NCBI RefSeq assembly: GCF_022458895.1
Contig: NZ_JAINFL010000004.1
Span: 186,001-250,000, forward strand
Length of the DNA stretch: 64,000 nucleotides
Direction: 5' to 3'
Source: Roseihalotalea indica
GTDB lineage: Bacteria; Bacteroidota; Bacteroidia; Cytophagales; Cyclobacteriaceae
Of the stretch, positions 54,274 through 63,448 are shown piece by piece (the first letter of the stretch is position 1; the number at the start of each line of letters is the position of its first letter). Below the pieces are notes generated by a model. It did no database searches and was not told the origin of the DNA. It saw only the letters and a program-made list of their open reading frames with translations. The translations under genes and the position numbers were made by a program.

Positions 54274-55331
54274 ATCAGCGGAGTAGATCGTCTTTTGGTT
54301 GTCTTTCTTTTACTGGCAATGGTGTACACAATTGAAGCTTCCCAAGCATTTCCAACACTTACATAATCAAAAGTTGGATACTGAGAAAAGTCAACACTTA
54401 AGGCAACTTGTATATTCCGATGAACAATTCCGCCTGAAATTGCTACTGCATCATTCCACCGATACCATATACCGCCCATCAGCAATGTATTTTGCTGAGT
54501 ACGTTCATTATACCCGACTCGGTATTCAACATAGCTACCTATATTTGCATAAAGCTTTTCTTCTTGCTTTAAAAGCAGTAACTGAGGATTAATTTTCCAG
54601 TTATACTGAGTATAGGAGGCTCCGCCATACCACTTTAACAGAATTGGCAAACGACGCTCCAAGTTGGTAAATGAAGCATTTGGCCGGTTCATTTGAGCGA
54701 TTGTTATTCCGCTGGTCCATTGCCAAGAGTTCAGCAATTGATTTTTGAACGTATTATATGACCATACCATTCCAGCCTGTACTGATGCGTATCCGATCTG
54801 TTGATTCAACAATGTAACTGAGGGAGTAATTGATGATACATACCCCAGATCACTATCATACTGCGACCCCCACTGAATTTTTCCCGGCTCAATAGTCTTT
54901 TGCCTGTACGCGGTAGCTACACCAAATGAAAGAACATGCCGCTGTTCAAAATCAATTGGCAAATTGTATGCCCCAGAAAACTGTATTTCTGTAGAAGTCA
55001 GCCATCCCTCAATACCATTAACTTCCCGCATCAGAGTAATTCCCAGCCCTCCCTGATTAAAACGGCGAGGATATTCCCTGATAATCGGATAAATGAATGA
55101 TGCAATATTGATCGGATAATTATTTGCAAAGCTGTTCCACTGAGATCGATGATGAATAATCAACAAGGGATGAGAGGAACTTCCTACTAAAGCCGGATTC
55201 ATTTGCACTGGTGATACAAAATACTGACTTAGAGGAACTTGTTGAGCATAACAACTGGTAATACACCCGATTAACAACATCAATGATATTGGAGCTAAAG
55301 AATGAGATATGATAATTAATATATACCTCAT
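54270..55331 (-). CDS. PorP/SprF-family type IX secretion membrane protein
   Basis: 353 residues. Signal peptide at about 1-29, ending SCYAQQ. The family start QQVPLSQYFVSPVQMNPALV (a short version of the usual DPHFSQ...P...NPA) and the barrel strands are visible (GLGITLMREVNGIEGWLTST, GGIWYRWNDAVAISGGIVHR). SprF/PorP proteins sit in the outer membrane and carry type-B-CTD surface proteins (as SprF does for SprB). It lies 2 nt downstream of a gene with a CHU_C-type C-terminus, its likely client, and 4 nt overlapped with the OmpA protein gene. Confidence 0.92.
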   Translation of the reverse strand: MRYILIIISHSLAPISLMLLIGCITSCYAQQVPLSQYFVSPVQMNPALVGSSSHPLLIIHHRSQWNSFANNYPINIASFIYPIIREYPRRFNQGGLGITLMREVNGIEGWLTSTEIQFSGAYNLPIDFEQRHVLSFGVATAYRQKTIEPGKIQWGSQYDSDLGYVSSITPSVTLLNQQIGYASVQAGMVWSYNTFKNQLLNSWQWTSGITIAQMNRPNASFTNLERRLPILLKWYGGASYTQYNWKINPQLLLLKQEEKLYANIGSYVEYRVGYNERTQQNTLLMGGIWYRWNDAVAISGGIVHRNIQVALSVDFSQYPTFDYVSVGNAWEASIVYTIASKRKTTKRRSTPLI

Positions 55332-55333
55332 TA

Positions 55334-56479
55334 CTAAAATTTCATAATTACATCGGAACGCCTGAAGGTAGTACCCGATAAAAACTCGCCAATCAGAACA
55401 TAGCGAAACTTAGAATATGCGCCACCTAATGATGATGGCTGCCAACCGATGGACATTGCCTCATCTAAAGAAGAAGTTCGGTATACCCACCGACCCCAGG
55501 CGTCCTGAATACCAAATTGAAAGTTTTCTAAGGATATAAATTTGCCGTAGACCTTAATGCATTGGTCTTCAGGATTAGGCGCTTCAATAGAAAAAGCATT
55601 CGGAACGAATACATCTTCCAGTTCTGGATCAATGGCAAAGCCAACGGTTAACCAAGGGAGGGTTATCGTTTCTATGCTATTCACCGTGAAAAATGATTGG
55701 TCTACTATGACACTACCTGGAGCTAATGCAACTCGACTACTATTTAGTTCTTCAGCGGCTAATAGTACTAACTGATCTTGATAAAAAAGAAAGTTTTCAT
55801 CTTCACTTAAAAAAGAAACGGTTGATGATGATCCCTGGAAATCACCCGAAATTACAGTTCGGTGCCAGAAAGGTTTGTTACCAGATTTAATGAAGCTAAC
55901 TCCTACTACCGGTAATACTCCATGAATTTGTTCAGAAATGGGTGCATACTCATTTTCACTACCTATCGGATAATACTTATTACCAATTCCTGTATGATAT
56001 AGTGTACCAACTATATAGGATACAGGGCCACTATTTTCTACTACAGCCCCTTCACCCAGGACAAGTTTGCTGGCAGTTGGCACAGTTAATTTACCTTCTT
56101 CTAAAATTAATTTGTTAAGAATTTCAAACGATCCATCTAATGTTTTGGTGTAGCCATTTTTTATCTGTAAACTACCTAGCTTAAGTGAGGAACTAGTAAT
56201 TATTTGATCCGAACCAGTAAGGGATATCACACCTTTAACTGCTTGAAAATCTGACTGATTAACTAAATCCGCATCAAGAGCAAGTTCACCTTCCTGAATT
56301 AATGTACCTTGGTTGACTAATGAGGTGTTAATGGTAACTTTGGAGTCAGCGCCACTCATGGCAACAACACCTTGCTGCACAATTACTTGAGCCTGAATCA
56401 CGACTGGAATTGTACATAGCAATATCAGCAATCCCCGATGGAACATTCGTGTCTTCCGATTCCTCATAATGACTGCCAT
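55334..56479 (-). CDS. Surface protein with CHU_C-type (T9SS type B) C-terminal domain
   Basis: 381 residues. Signal peptide near 12-31 (FHRGLLILLCTIPVVIQAQ). The middle (about 32-260) is beta-rich with short strands (LEEGKLTVPTASKLVLGEGA), and resembles the repeat filler of Bacteroidota adhesins. The last ~90 residues match the CHU_C domain: VFVPNAFSIEAPNPEDQCIK, VYGKFISLENFQFGIQDAWG, RWVYRTSS, then SDVIMKF. Such domains route proteins through type IX secretion with PorP/SprF help, and PorP is the next gene (2 nt). The usual W-D-G turn is degenerate (IGWQPSS). It overlaps the preceding gene by 16 nt. Confidence 0.75.
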   Translation of the reverse strand: MAVIMRNRKTRMFHRGLLILLCTIPVVIQAQVIVQQGVVAMSGADSKVTINTSLVNQGTLIQEGELALDADLVNQSDFQAVKGVISLTGSDQIITSSSLKLGSLQIKNGYTKTLDGSFEILNKLILEEGKLTVPTASKLVLGEGAVVENSGPVSYIVGTLYHTGIGNKYYPIGSENEYAPISEQIHGVLPVVGVSFIKSGNKPFWHRTVISGDFQGSSSTVSFLSEDENFLFYQDQLVLLAAEELNSSRVALAPGSVIVDQSFFTVNSIETITLPWLTVGFAIDPELEDVFVPNAFSIEAPNPEDQCIKVYGKFISLENFQFGIQDAWGRWVYRTSSLDEAMSIGWQPSSLGGAYSKFRYVLIGEFLSGTTFRRSDVIMKF

Positions 56480-57657
56480 TTGATTTTTCCATTACTCACA
56501 TCCAAAAGACGATAGTACAATTTCTCTTCATTACGACTATAGTAAAAATCTCCAGTAAACCCGATATCGTCTCCTTCTACTGGCTTATTGTTACCTATGT
56601 ATAATACTGGCGTTCGGTACGAATCAGCCTTAGCTCCGGCATTGATACTCGCCGGTGCTAATGAATTGAATCCTCCGAGTAAATTCCAGCTCCCGCTTTC
56701 CTTCAAATAAACCCGGTTATCATTTGTATCATAATAAAAGTCCCCATTATCTGCACCTGATGGGTAAGTAAAAGAAGGGGTATTATTACCAGAATACCAT
56801 CGCTCACTACTACCACCAAATGAGAAGAAAGCTACATCTTGGGGTGTCCATTCATCTCCGTCCCAGGTCAAAACCTGGTCTTCTTCCGGTAGGTTGTTGC
56901 TTACAGATCTACCCCGTAAACCAGTGACCTTTGTACTACCATCAGCATTTAATGTTATGTCCCCGGATAGACCACTTGCTACTACCGAATCACCTTGGCC
57001 GATTAGAAGCTCCCCACCTCCAGTATTTGTCACCTCAAGGCTACCATTGGCTGCCTGGCGTATGCCTAAACCTGCTACATTGGAGTGTATTTTACTTCTC
57101 GTAACAGCATCATTAGCTATTTTGGAGGCGATTATCGCTTCGTCAGCAATTTTTTCAGTAGTGACCGAAGTATTTTTCAGAGTAAGAGTTCCATCGGGCT
57201 GTAAAATCAAATCTCCAGTGATAGTGACTGAAGCGACTGTTTTTCCATCGCCAACCAAGATACTACCAGAGGAACTCGCATTTAATGAAGTTGCCTGGCT
57301 GGTTTCATTTCCTACCCATAAATGTCCTTCTAAAAGTGAGGGCGCTTCTACGCCCACGCTTCCTTCACTGCTAGTGGTATTACCATCAGGCTCGAGGGTA
57401 TGCCAGTTGTAATCCCACCAATAATAAAATCGCCCTTTGTCTTCTACAAAGATTAGTAACCCATTGTCCGTTTCTGATAAATTTTTAGTAATTGCTTCTG
57501 TTTCACTAACCGATAAACGAGGTACCAATAATCCCTGATTTCGCTTCTCTGATACCAGGTCTAGTACTGCATTAGGATTAGGCTCTTCAGTACCCATACC
57601 AACAACAGTCTGAGCTTCAGTGATTTGTGAATAAAAAAGAAAGAAGATTGCAAACAT
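56464..57657 (-). CDS. Exported tail-fibre-like surface protein
   Basis: The ATG at 57657 gives 397 residues with a signal peptide (MFAIFFLFYSQITEAQ). An open frame to 57735 adds residues that do not look coding. The start GMGTEEPNPNAVLDLVSEKR is the common first motif of Bacteroidota surface proteins with phage-tail-like regions. Low-complexity Ser/Thr/Gly beta stretches follow (about 95-240: SLNASSSGSILVGDGKTVAS, TTEKIADEAIIASKIANDAV), resembling triple-beta fibres. The C-terminal part has two similar D(F)YY modules (NGDFYYDTNDNRVYL and TGDFYYSRNEEKLYYR). It is the first gene of the five-gene operon and probably the exposed component. Confidence 0.72.
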   Translation of the reverse strand: MFAIFFLFYSQITEAQTVVGMGTEEPNPNAVLDLVSEKRNQGLLVPRLSVSETEAITKNLSETDNGLLIFVEDKGRFYYWWDYNWHTLEPDGNTTSSEGSVGVEAPSLLEGHLWVGNETSQATSLNASSSGSILVGDGKTVASVTITGDLILQPDGTLTLKNTSVTTEKIADEAIIASKIANDAVTRSKIHSNVAGLGIRQAANGSLEVTNTGGGELLIGQGDSVVASGLSGDITLNADGSTKVTGLRGRSVSNNLPEEDQVLTWDGDEWTPQDVAFFSFGGSSERWYSGNNTPSFTYPSGADNGDFYYDTNDNRVYLKESGSWNLLGGFNSLAPASINAGAKADSYRTPVLYIGNNKPVEGDDIGFTGDFYYSRNEEKLYYRLLDVSNGKIKWQSL

Positions 57658-58350
57658 CCTCCCTCCATATACTGGGTAGCTGAAACTGTACTGTCTACTG
57701 AAAAAAAGCCACGAAAAAGGTATTATTTCTATCATTGACCTTACTCTCCTATCAATAGAGTCAAATATCGGAGATGAAGCCTTTCTTTCCCTATTAGATC
57801 AGAAAAAAATAGTACTTTGTCAAGAAATAATAAAATTTGATTCTCTTACAGATTACATTAGCCTGCTAAAGACAAATCTCGGGTAATTTCCATAATGGAC
57901 AACCGATAGTACTCTTTTTTGATCTGATCGTATAGCTATGATTAATGATTTTTCTTTTGCAAAATAAATTTTTCATTACAAGTGAATAGAAAAACTACGA
58001 TTTGACGAAAAAGGTACATATTAGGTTTTATTAGCCCGTGAATACTTTTTGTAAATAATCTCTAACAAGTGTGCTAAAATCAGCATTTCATGCTATAAAT
58101 TTCACAAGAAAATTATTAGTAAATTAATATTTAAAGGCACTCTGTTTGTCATTTCGCGGTCTTTTTTATTCAAATTTAGAGATGGTATTAAACCGTTGTT
58201 TTTGTCCTCCTCGGTCTAATAAGCTTCTTTTATCAGTAAAAAAGGGATGAATTGCTATTCAAGATTTGTAAAAATTATTTAATAATGAAGATATTACTTA
58301 ATGAGCAAATTAAGCTATCTTTCAGTCTTGGAGATAAGCCTTTTTAATCT
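57658..58350. promoter_or_regulatory. Divergent intergenic region between the surface operon and the hydrolase-kinase operon
   Basis: About 690 AT-rich nt that must contain the promoters of two divergent operons. I see no gene, no RNA motif and no promoter pair I would defend. Several poly-T/A tracts occur. Confidence 0.4.
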
Positions 58351-59172
58351 ATGAGAGAAGATCTTGAAAAGGTCATAAAAACGGATTATGGGTCCGTTTT
58401 CACCCGATACCATCATTGCAATGCTGAATTAACCGTTATTTTAAATCACGGTAATTCTACTTCAGCTCGTTTTTGGGAGCCTATAATCACAGCATTACGA
58501 TTTCAACCAGTCAATGTTCTTTCCTGGGACCTACCCGGTCACGGCCTGTCACCCCAGGCACCCTCCCCTTTAGAAGGTTATTCTCTTCCTGCTTATGCTG
58601 CTATACTGGCAAAGTTAATTGACCATTATCAATTAACTCGTTTTTATCTGGTTGGACACTCTTTGGGAGGTCATGTAATTCTGGAAGCCCCGGAATTACT
58701 CCGGAAAAGTGAAGGTGCCATGATTGTAGGAACACCTCCTTTGGGTATGCCTCCACAACTGCAAGAGGCCTTTTTAATGAGTCCTCAATTTCAAAACTTT
58801 ATGCAGCCAGATGTGAGCTATAAAGTTATTGAAGCCACTTTTGCAAGCATGCTTTCCTATGACAAAAAGTCAAATGCTTCACTACTAGCAGAAGATTTTT
58901 TCCGAACTGACCCAACTGCACGAATGAGCCTGGCACAAAATATCATAGCAGGAAAACATATTGATGAGATTAAAACTGTACGAGAAAGTCCAGTACCTCT
59001 TTTACTAATTCGAGCTGAGCGTGACTGCATGGTAAACTCTACCTATTTTGACCTTTTTCTTCCTGATATTCAAATTCTTCAAATAGAAGACTTTGGACAC
59101 TATGCCCCTCTGGAAAACCCTCAATTTTTTGTTGATCTTATATTACGCTCACTACATGGCGCTGTAGCCTGA
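58351..59172 (+). CDS. Alpha/beta-hydrolase-fold protein
   Basis: 273 residues, cytoplasmic. The fold is complete: oxyanion strand VILNHGNSTSARFWEPII, nucleophile Ser in VGHSLGGHVI, Asp in LIRAERDCMV and catalytic His in FGHYAPLENPQFF near the C-terminus. A lid region lies at about 125-205. It is closest in style to small esterases and perception hydrolases (RsbQ-like); the substrate is unknown. It ends 4 nt before the giant kinase gene, so both are co-expressed. Confidence 0.85.
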   Translation: MREDLEKVIKTDYGSVFTRYHHCNAELTVILNHGNSTSARFWEPIITALRFQPVNVLSWDLPGHGLSPQAPSPLEGYSLPAYAAILAKLIDHYQLTRFYLVGHSLGGHVILEAPELLRKSEGAMIVGTPPLGMPPQLQEAFLMSPQFQNFMQPDVSYKVIEATFASMLSYDKKSNASLLAEDFFRTDPTARMSLAQNIIAGKHIDEIKTVRESPVPLLLIRAERDCMVNSTYFDLFLPDIQILQIEDFGHYAPLENPQFFVDLILRSLHGAVA

Positions 59173-59176
59173 CCTT

Positions 59177-62100
59177 ATGAATACGGCAACAGAAGACTCA
59201 CCTATCTGGCCGGGTTCTACTTTACCGGCTCAATACAGATTTCTTTCGTGGGAACAACCTATCCTGAACAGAAATGAAGATGTATCTTTCTGGGCAAAAT
59301 GGCTTCGATCTAACGCAAAGAATGATGCAGCAATGCTACTCATTAAGGGTGAAGCTGGTATTGGAAAGACAGTCTTTGCGCACCAGCTTATGCTAGAATT
59401 GCGATCAGATCATTGCTTTTGCCTTTACGGTAAGTTTCATAATACTCCTTCTGGAACTCCTTACTTGGCTCTAAAACAATGCCTACAGAACTGGCTTGAC
59501 CAATTGTTATTACTCGATGATGAATCCTTTGAATGCCTTAAAGCGAACATCAAAGAAGCAATAAAACCATACGAACACGTGCTCACATCAGTGTTTGAAG
59601 AGTTAGAATTGTTATTAGGAAAAAATGCCTTAGTGTTTTCGGATATCAGAAACGATCCTCAAAAAGAACGACTGCGTTTTACTCACTATTTTCAATCTTT
59701 TCTGAAGGCTATTCATCGTAGTAAAATGAACATTGTCTTCTACTTGGATGATTTACAGTGGGCAGATATGGCTACGCTTAATTTGTTACATCAACTTCTT
59801 ACAAACTACGAATTGCCTGGATTAATTATTCTGGGCACCTATCGCCCAATTACTAAAGGACAGCTTCAGAAAAAGATTCAAAAGATACAACTTAGTAAGC
59901 AAGTCCGTGAATTCAAACTTCCTACACTTAATGCTAATGAGCTAAGCCAACTCATACCCAGCAGCTGGATGCTTAGCCCTGATGAAGAGAAGGGGTTGCT
60001 GAAATACCTTATGCATGAGAGTAAAGGTAAACCCTTTGACGCTTTACAAATACTATCACTAATTGTACAGGAGCAACTTATCATGCCTGCTTCTAATCAT
60101 ACATTTCAGATCTGCTGGGATAAACTCCCTCAATACCAAAAAGATCACAACATTATTAAACTGGTAATAAGAGAATTCAATACTCTAACTCAGGAAAGTC
60201 TGTATCTGCTTAGGATTGCCTCCTGTATAGGTTATTATTTTTCTATCAGAGTATTAAAAAAGCTTTCCGAATTAGACGAGCCCACTTTTGAACATAGGCT
60301 ACAGGAATTAATTCAACATAAAATCATAATCAAACAGGAAAAGACTGCTTATTTTGTTCACGATAATTACTTGTCAGCGATACAAGCGGAGTTGTCACCA
60401 GCGGATAATAGTAAGATCCATCATGACATTGCCATTTTTCTGATTGCCGAAGGCGCACTTGATACTGCGCACCCATATTTTTTTAATTGTATTAATCATC
60501 TTAACCTCGCTACACCCCAGCAAACGCAGATCAGCAATGAGGTACTGGGGATTTTGAACTTTACTGCGGCCTTGCTAGCAAGAAAGAAATCTGCGTTTGA
60601 CCGATGCTTATCTCACCTTCAGATAATTGATCAGCTTGATTTATTTTCTACTAAGCTAAATTATGCAATCGAGCTTCCGGACTACATACCGCAGTATACC
60701 TGGCTGCCCTCACCTCTTATGCACAACTCGCTTTGCAATTTATACTGGCTTGGTCGGGCTGAGAGTGAATTTCTTGTTCAAAACTATACGGAGGCCAACC
60801 ACCTGCTTAATCAGATTATTGATCACTCAGTAGACGGAATGCTGAGGTTAAAGGCGTATACTATTAAAATAAAAATTTGTATAGCAAGCCTAAACGATAG
60901 TGGTGCTCCCTTACTGTTGAAAGATGGTATGAGGATTATTGAATCACTGCTAATCGATTACCATATAACATTGCCTCAGAACAGTGAGCAATATCATATT
61001 TTTATCCATCAGGCATACACAGAACTGTTAGCTTCCCTGCCACCCACTAATTTATCTTTTTTAGAACAGAGATCTCTTTCGGAAGATCAAGAGTTTCAGG
61101 AATTTATTCAGCTTATTGTCCACTCGCTACCTATTATATTTTTTATAGATGTAGAAAAGTCAAAATACTTAGCTTTACGTTGTTTAATTCTTTGCTTTCA
61201 ACAGGGATTCACCCCCAGCACTCCAGCTCTTTTTGCTTCCAGTGTCTTTACATTATCCTCAATTTCAGGTAGCTACAGTCTGGCTGATGAATTAGGAAAA
61301 ATCAGTATACGATTAGTTGAAAAAGCACCTTATTCTGATAATTGGCACACAGTTTATCATTTACTAACACTTAACTGCTTTAACTGGAGGCACCATTACC
61401 GGGAGTCTGCGATTAAACTGGATGAGGCCTATCAATTATCGTTGGAGCGGGGCGACCATAATTACGCGATTATCTGCTATACAAACGCCCGTCTTCTTGA
61501 TCTTTTTAGAGGCATTCCACTTCGCCAGCACCCTTACTATAGAGATTTTTCAAAGGCTCAGTTGCTTAATCTAAATTTTGCGAGTAAAGGACATGCCATC
61601 TTTGTAAAATGTATGACCGGGGAGGAAGCCGGATTGCTGGAAGATGGTTTTGATTTTAAATTGTTGCTCAAACCTCAGCATGAAGATAATCTCAACGAAG
61701 CTTACCATTTCCACTTTGTTGAAGAACAACTCTACCTCTATTCCGGAAATTATCTTAAAGCTTTAGAAGCGGGCAATTTTTGTGAAAAGCACCGTATACT
61801 TTATGAAGCACTGCCCATTGGCAATGAACATGATTTTTACTATTGTGTCACCCTCTGCCAGATAGCCGAAAGACGAGGATATATGGATGGTAATGCGAGG
61901 AAGCTAGTAGAATCTCGGCTTGAAGACTTCAAAAGGCTGGCCGCTATGAGATCCGGTAACTATCTGCACAAACAGAAAATTATACAGGCAGAACTCGCCC
62001 GTATCGATCATCTCGGTTTTGATGTGATTACTTTTTACGACGAAGCTATTGAAGAGGCTCTCAACCAGAAATACATTCATTTGGCTGCACTTGCTTCGGA

Positions 62101-63448
62101 ACGTTGCGGACATTATCTGGTTTGGATTAACAAACCACGTTTAGCGGAGAGCTATCTGCAAAATGCCTGCGTGTACTATCAGCGATGGAATGCTTATGCA
62201 AAGGTTGAATGGCTCAGAAAAAAGTATACTAACCTTTGCAAAGACCCAGCGCAGAGCGCTTTAAAAGCCACTTCATATGACGAAAAAATGCTTACGTGGA
62301 ATAGTGTACAGTCTGCAATGGACCTCTCTCAAGAACTATACACAAATGATCTGATCAAGAAGATTCTTACGCTATGTGTGGAGCAGACGGGCGCTCAACG
62401 AGCTCATTTTCTTTGCAAGCAACAGCTTGGCTGGCAACTCGCTGCCACTTTAGACCAAGAGGGCCTGAAAATGGTGCATCAGAATCTTTATTTAACCACC
62501 CCGGCATTGTACCCTCATAAAACTATTTATGAAAGTGCAAAAATTAACAAAATTCAATATGTAGCCAGTATACCTTCCACCACTGATTTTCCCGATGCAG
62601 AATATTTCAAATATCAGTCTGTCAATTCCTTCTTAGTCATCCCGATTAACCACCATCAAGAAGCGCTTGGCATTGTGTATCTGGAGAACTGTACAACTGA
62701 ACTCATTGAAAGTCATCAGCTTCTACCCTGGCTTGAGCTCATCCGCTTACAAACAGGCATTGCTCTTTCTAACGCCAGACTTTATGAAAACCAATTAAAG
62801 CTCAATCAAGAGATACGAAAGCAAGAGCAAAAGCGGTTGAATGCAGTAGTTGAAACTCAAGAAAAAGAACGGAAAAGAGTAGCGGCAGAATTGCATGACA
62901 ATCTGGGGCAAATGCTCGCTTTGGTCAAGCTAAACCTGTCATCATTAGAAGATTCCCTGGAAGGTCAATTCAGCAGGTACCTGGACACCTGTCAGCTACT
63001 GGATGAAAGCTGTAACGAACTTCGCAGAATTGCTCATGATATGATGCCCCCAGACTTTGATACTCAAACTATTGAACAGATTCTGGAGGGTTTTTTCAGA
63101 AAATATCTTTTAGCAGCCGGATTAACCTATGATTTTCAGGCTAAAGAGATTCCACAACAACTTTCTTTAGCGGTAAAGTTCAACCTTTACCGGATGGTGC
63201 AAGAAATTGTGCATAACATTATTAAACACGCAAAAGCCCAAAAAGTCAGCATTGAGTTAAGCAACCATGAAGATCAGATTTATTTAAAGATTATGGATGA
63301 CGGCGCTGGCTTCGATGCTCATTTTAAAACGGATGGCCTGGGACTCAGAAACCTTCATAATCGAGTCAAAATGCTAAATGGTCGTATTGATATTGATTCC
63401 GGCTTGGCGCAGGGATCGACATTCCACATTCATATACCAATCCTATGA
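59177..63448 (+). CDS. Giant ATPase-GAF-histidine kinase
   Basis: 1423 residues, no signal peptide. Domains in order: AAA/AAA_16-type ATPase (about 25-300) with Walker A GEAGIGKT at 58-65 and Walker B FYLDDLQWAD near 186-195. A long helical TPR-like part (about 430-1010) follows, then a GAF domain (about 1045-1200) and a HisKA_3 dimerisation helix with H1240 in KRVAAELHDNLGQML. The C-terminal ATPase ends GAGFDAHFKTDGLGLRNL and GSTFHIHIPIL. It is the NarX-type kinase class. The layout resembles the giant Ser/Thr-kinase-ATPase-GAF sensors but lacks the N-terminal Ser/Thr kinase. It overlaps the response regulator by 4 nt (ATGA). Confidence 0.9.
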   Translation: MNTATEDSPIWPGSTLPAQYRFLSWEQPILNRNEDVSFWAKWLRSNAKNDAAMLLIKGEAGIGKTVFAHQLMLELRSDHCFCLYGKFHNTPSGTPYLALKQCLQNWLDQLLLLDDESFECLKANIKEAIKPYEHVLTSVFEELELLLGKNALVFSDIRNDPQKERLRFTHYFQSFLKAIHRSKMNIVFYLDDLQWADMATLNLLHQLLTNYELPGLIILGTYRPITKGQLQKKIQKIQLSKQVREFKLPTLNANELSQLIPSSWMLSPDEEKGLLKYLMHESKGKPFDALQILSLIVQEQLIMPASNHTFQICWDKLPQYQKDHNIIKLVIREFNTLTQESLYLLRIASCIGYYFSIRVLKKLSELDEPTFEHRLQELIQHKIIIKQEKTAYFVHDNYLSAIQAELSPADNSKIHHDIAIFLIAEGALDTAHPYFFNCINHLNLATPQQTQISNEVLGILNFTAALLARKKSAFDRCLSHLQIIDQLDLFSTKLNYAIELPDYIPQYTWLPSPLMHNSLCNLYWLGRAESEFLVQNYTEANHLLNQIIDHSVDGMLRLKAYTIKIKICIASLNDSGAPLLLKDGMRIIESLLIDYHITLPQNSEQYHIFIHQAYTELLASLPPTNLSFLEQRSLSEDQEFQEFIQLIVHSLPIIFFIDVEKSKYLALRCLILCFQQGFTPSTPALFASSVFTLSSISGSYSLADELGKISIRLVEKAPYSDNWHTVYHLLTLNCFNWRHHYRESAIKLDEAYQLSLERGDHNYAIICYTNARLLDLFRGIPLRQHPYYRDFSKAQLLNLNFASKGHAIFVKCMTGEEAGLLEDGFDFKLLLKPQHEDNLNEAYHFHFVEEQLYLYSGNYLKALEAGNFCEKHRILYEALPIGNEHDFYYCVTLCQIAERRGYMDGNARKLVESRLEDFKRLAAMRSGNYLHKQKIIQAELARIDHLGFDVITFYDEAIEEALNQKYIHLAALASERCGHYLVWINKPRLAESYLQNACVYYQRWNAYAKVEWLRKKYTNLCKDPAQSALKATSYDEKMLTWNSVQSAMDLSQELYTNDLIKKILTLCVEQTGAQRAHFLCKQQLGWQLAATLDQEGLKMVHQNLYLTTPALYPHKTIYESAKINKIQYVASIPSTTDFPDAEYFKYQSVNSFLVIPINHHQEALGIVYLENCTTELIESHQLLPWLELIRLQTGIALSNARLYENQLKLNQEIRKQEQKRLNAVVETQEKERKRVAAELHDNLGQMLALVKLNLSSLEDSLEGQFSRYLDTCQLLDESCNELRRIAHDMMPPDFDTQTIEQILEGFFRKYLLAAGLTYDFQAKEIPQQLSLAVKFNLYRMVQEIVHNIIKHAKAQKVSIELSNHEDQIYLKIMDDGAGFDAHFKTDGLGLRNLHNRVKMLNGRIDIDSGLAQGSTFHIHIPIL

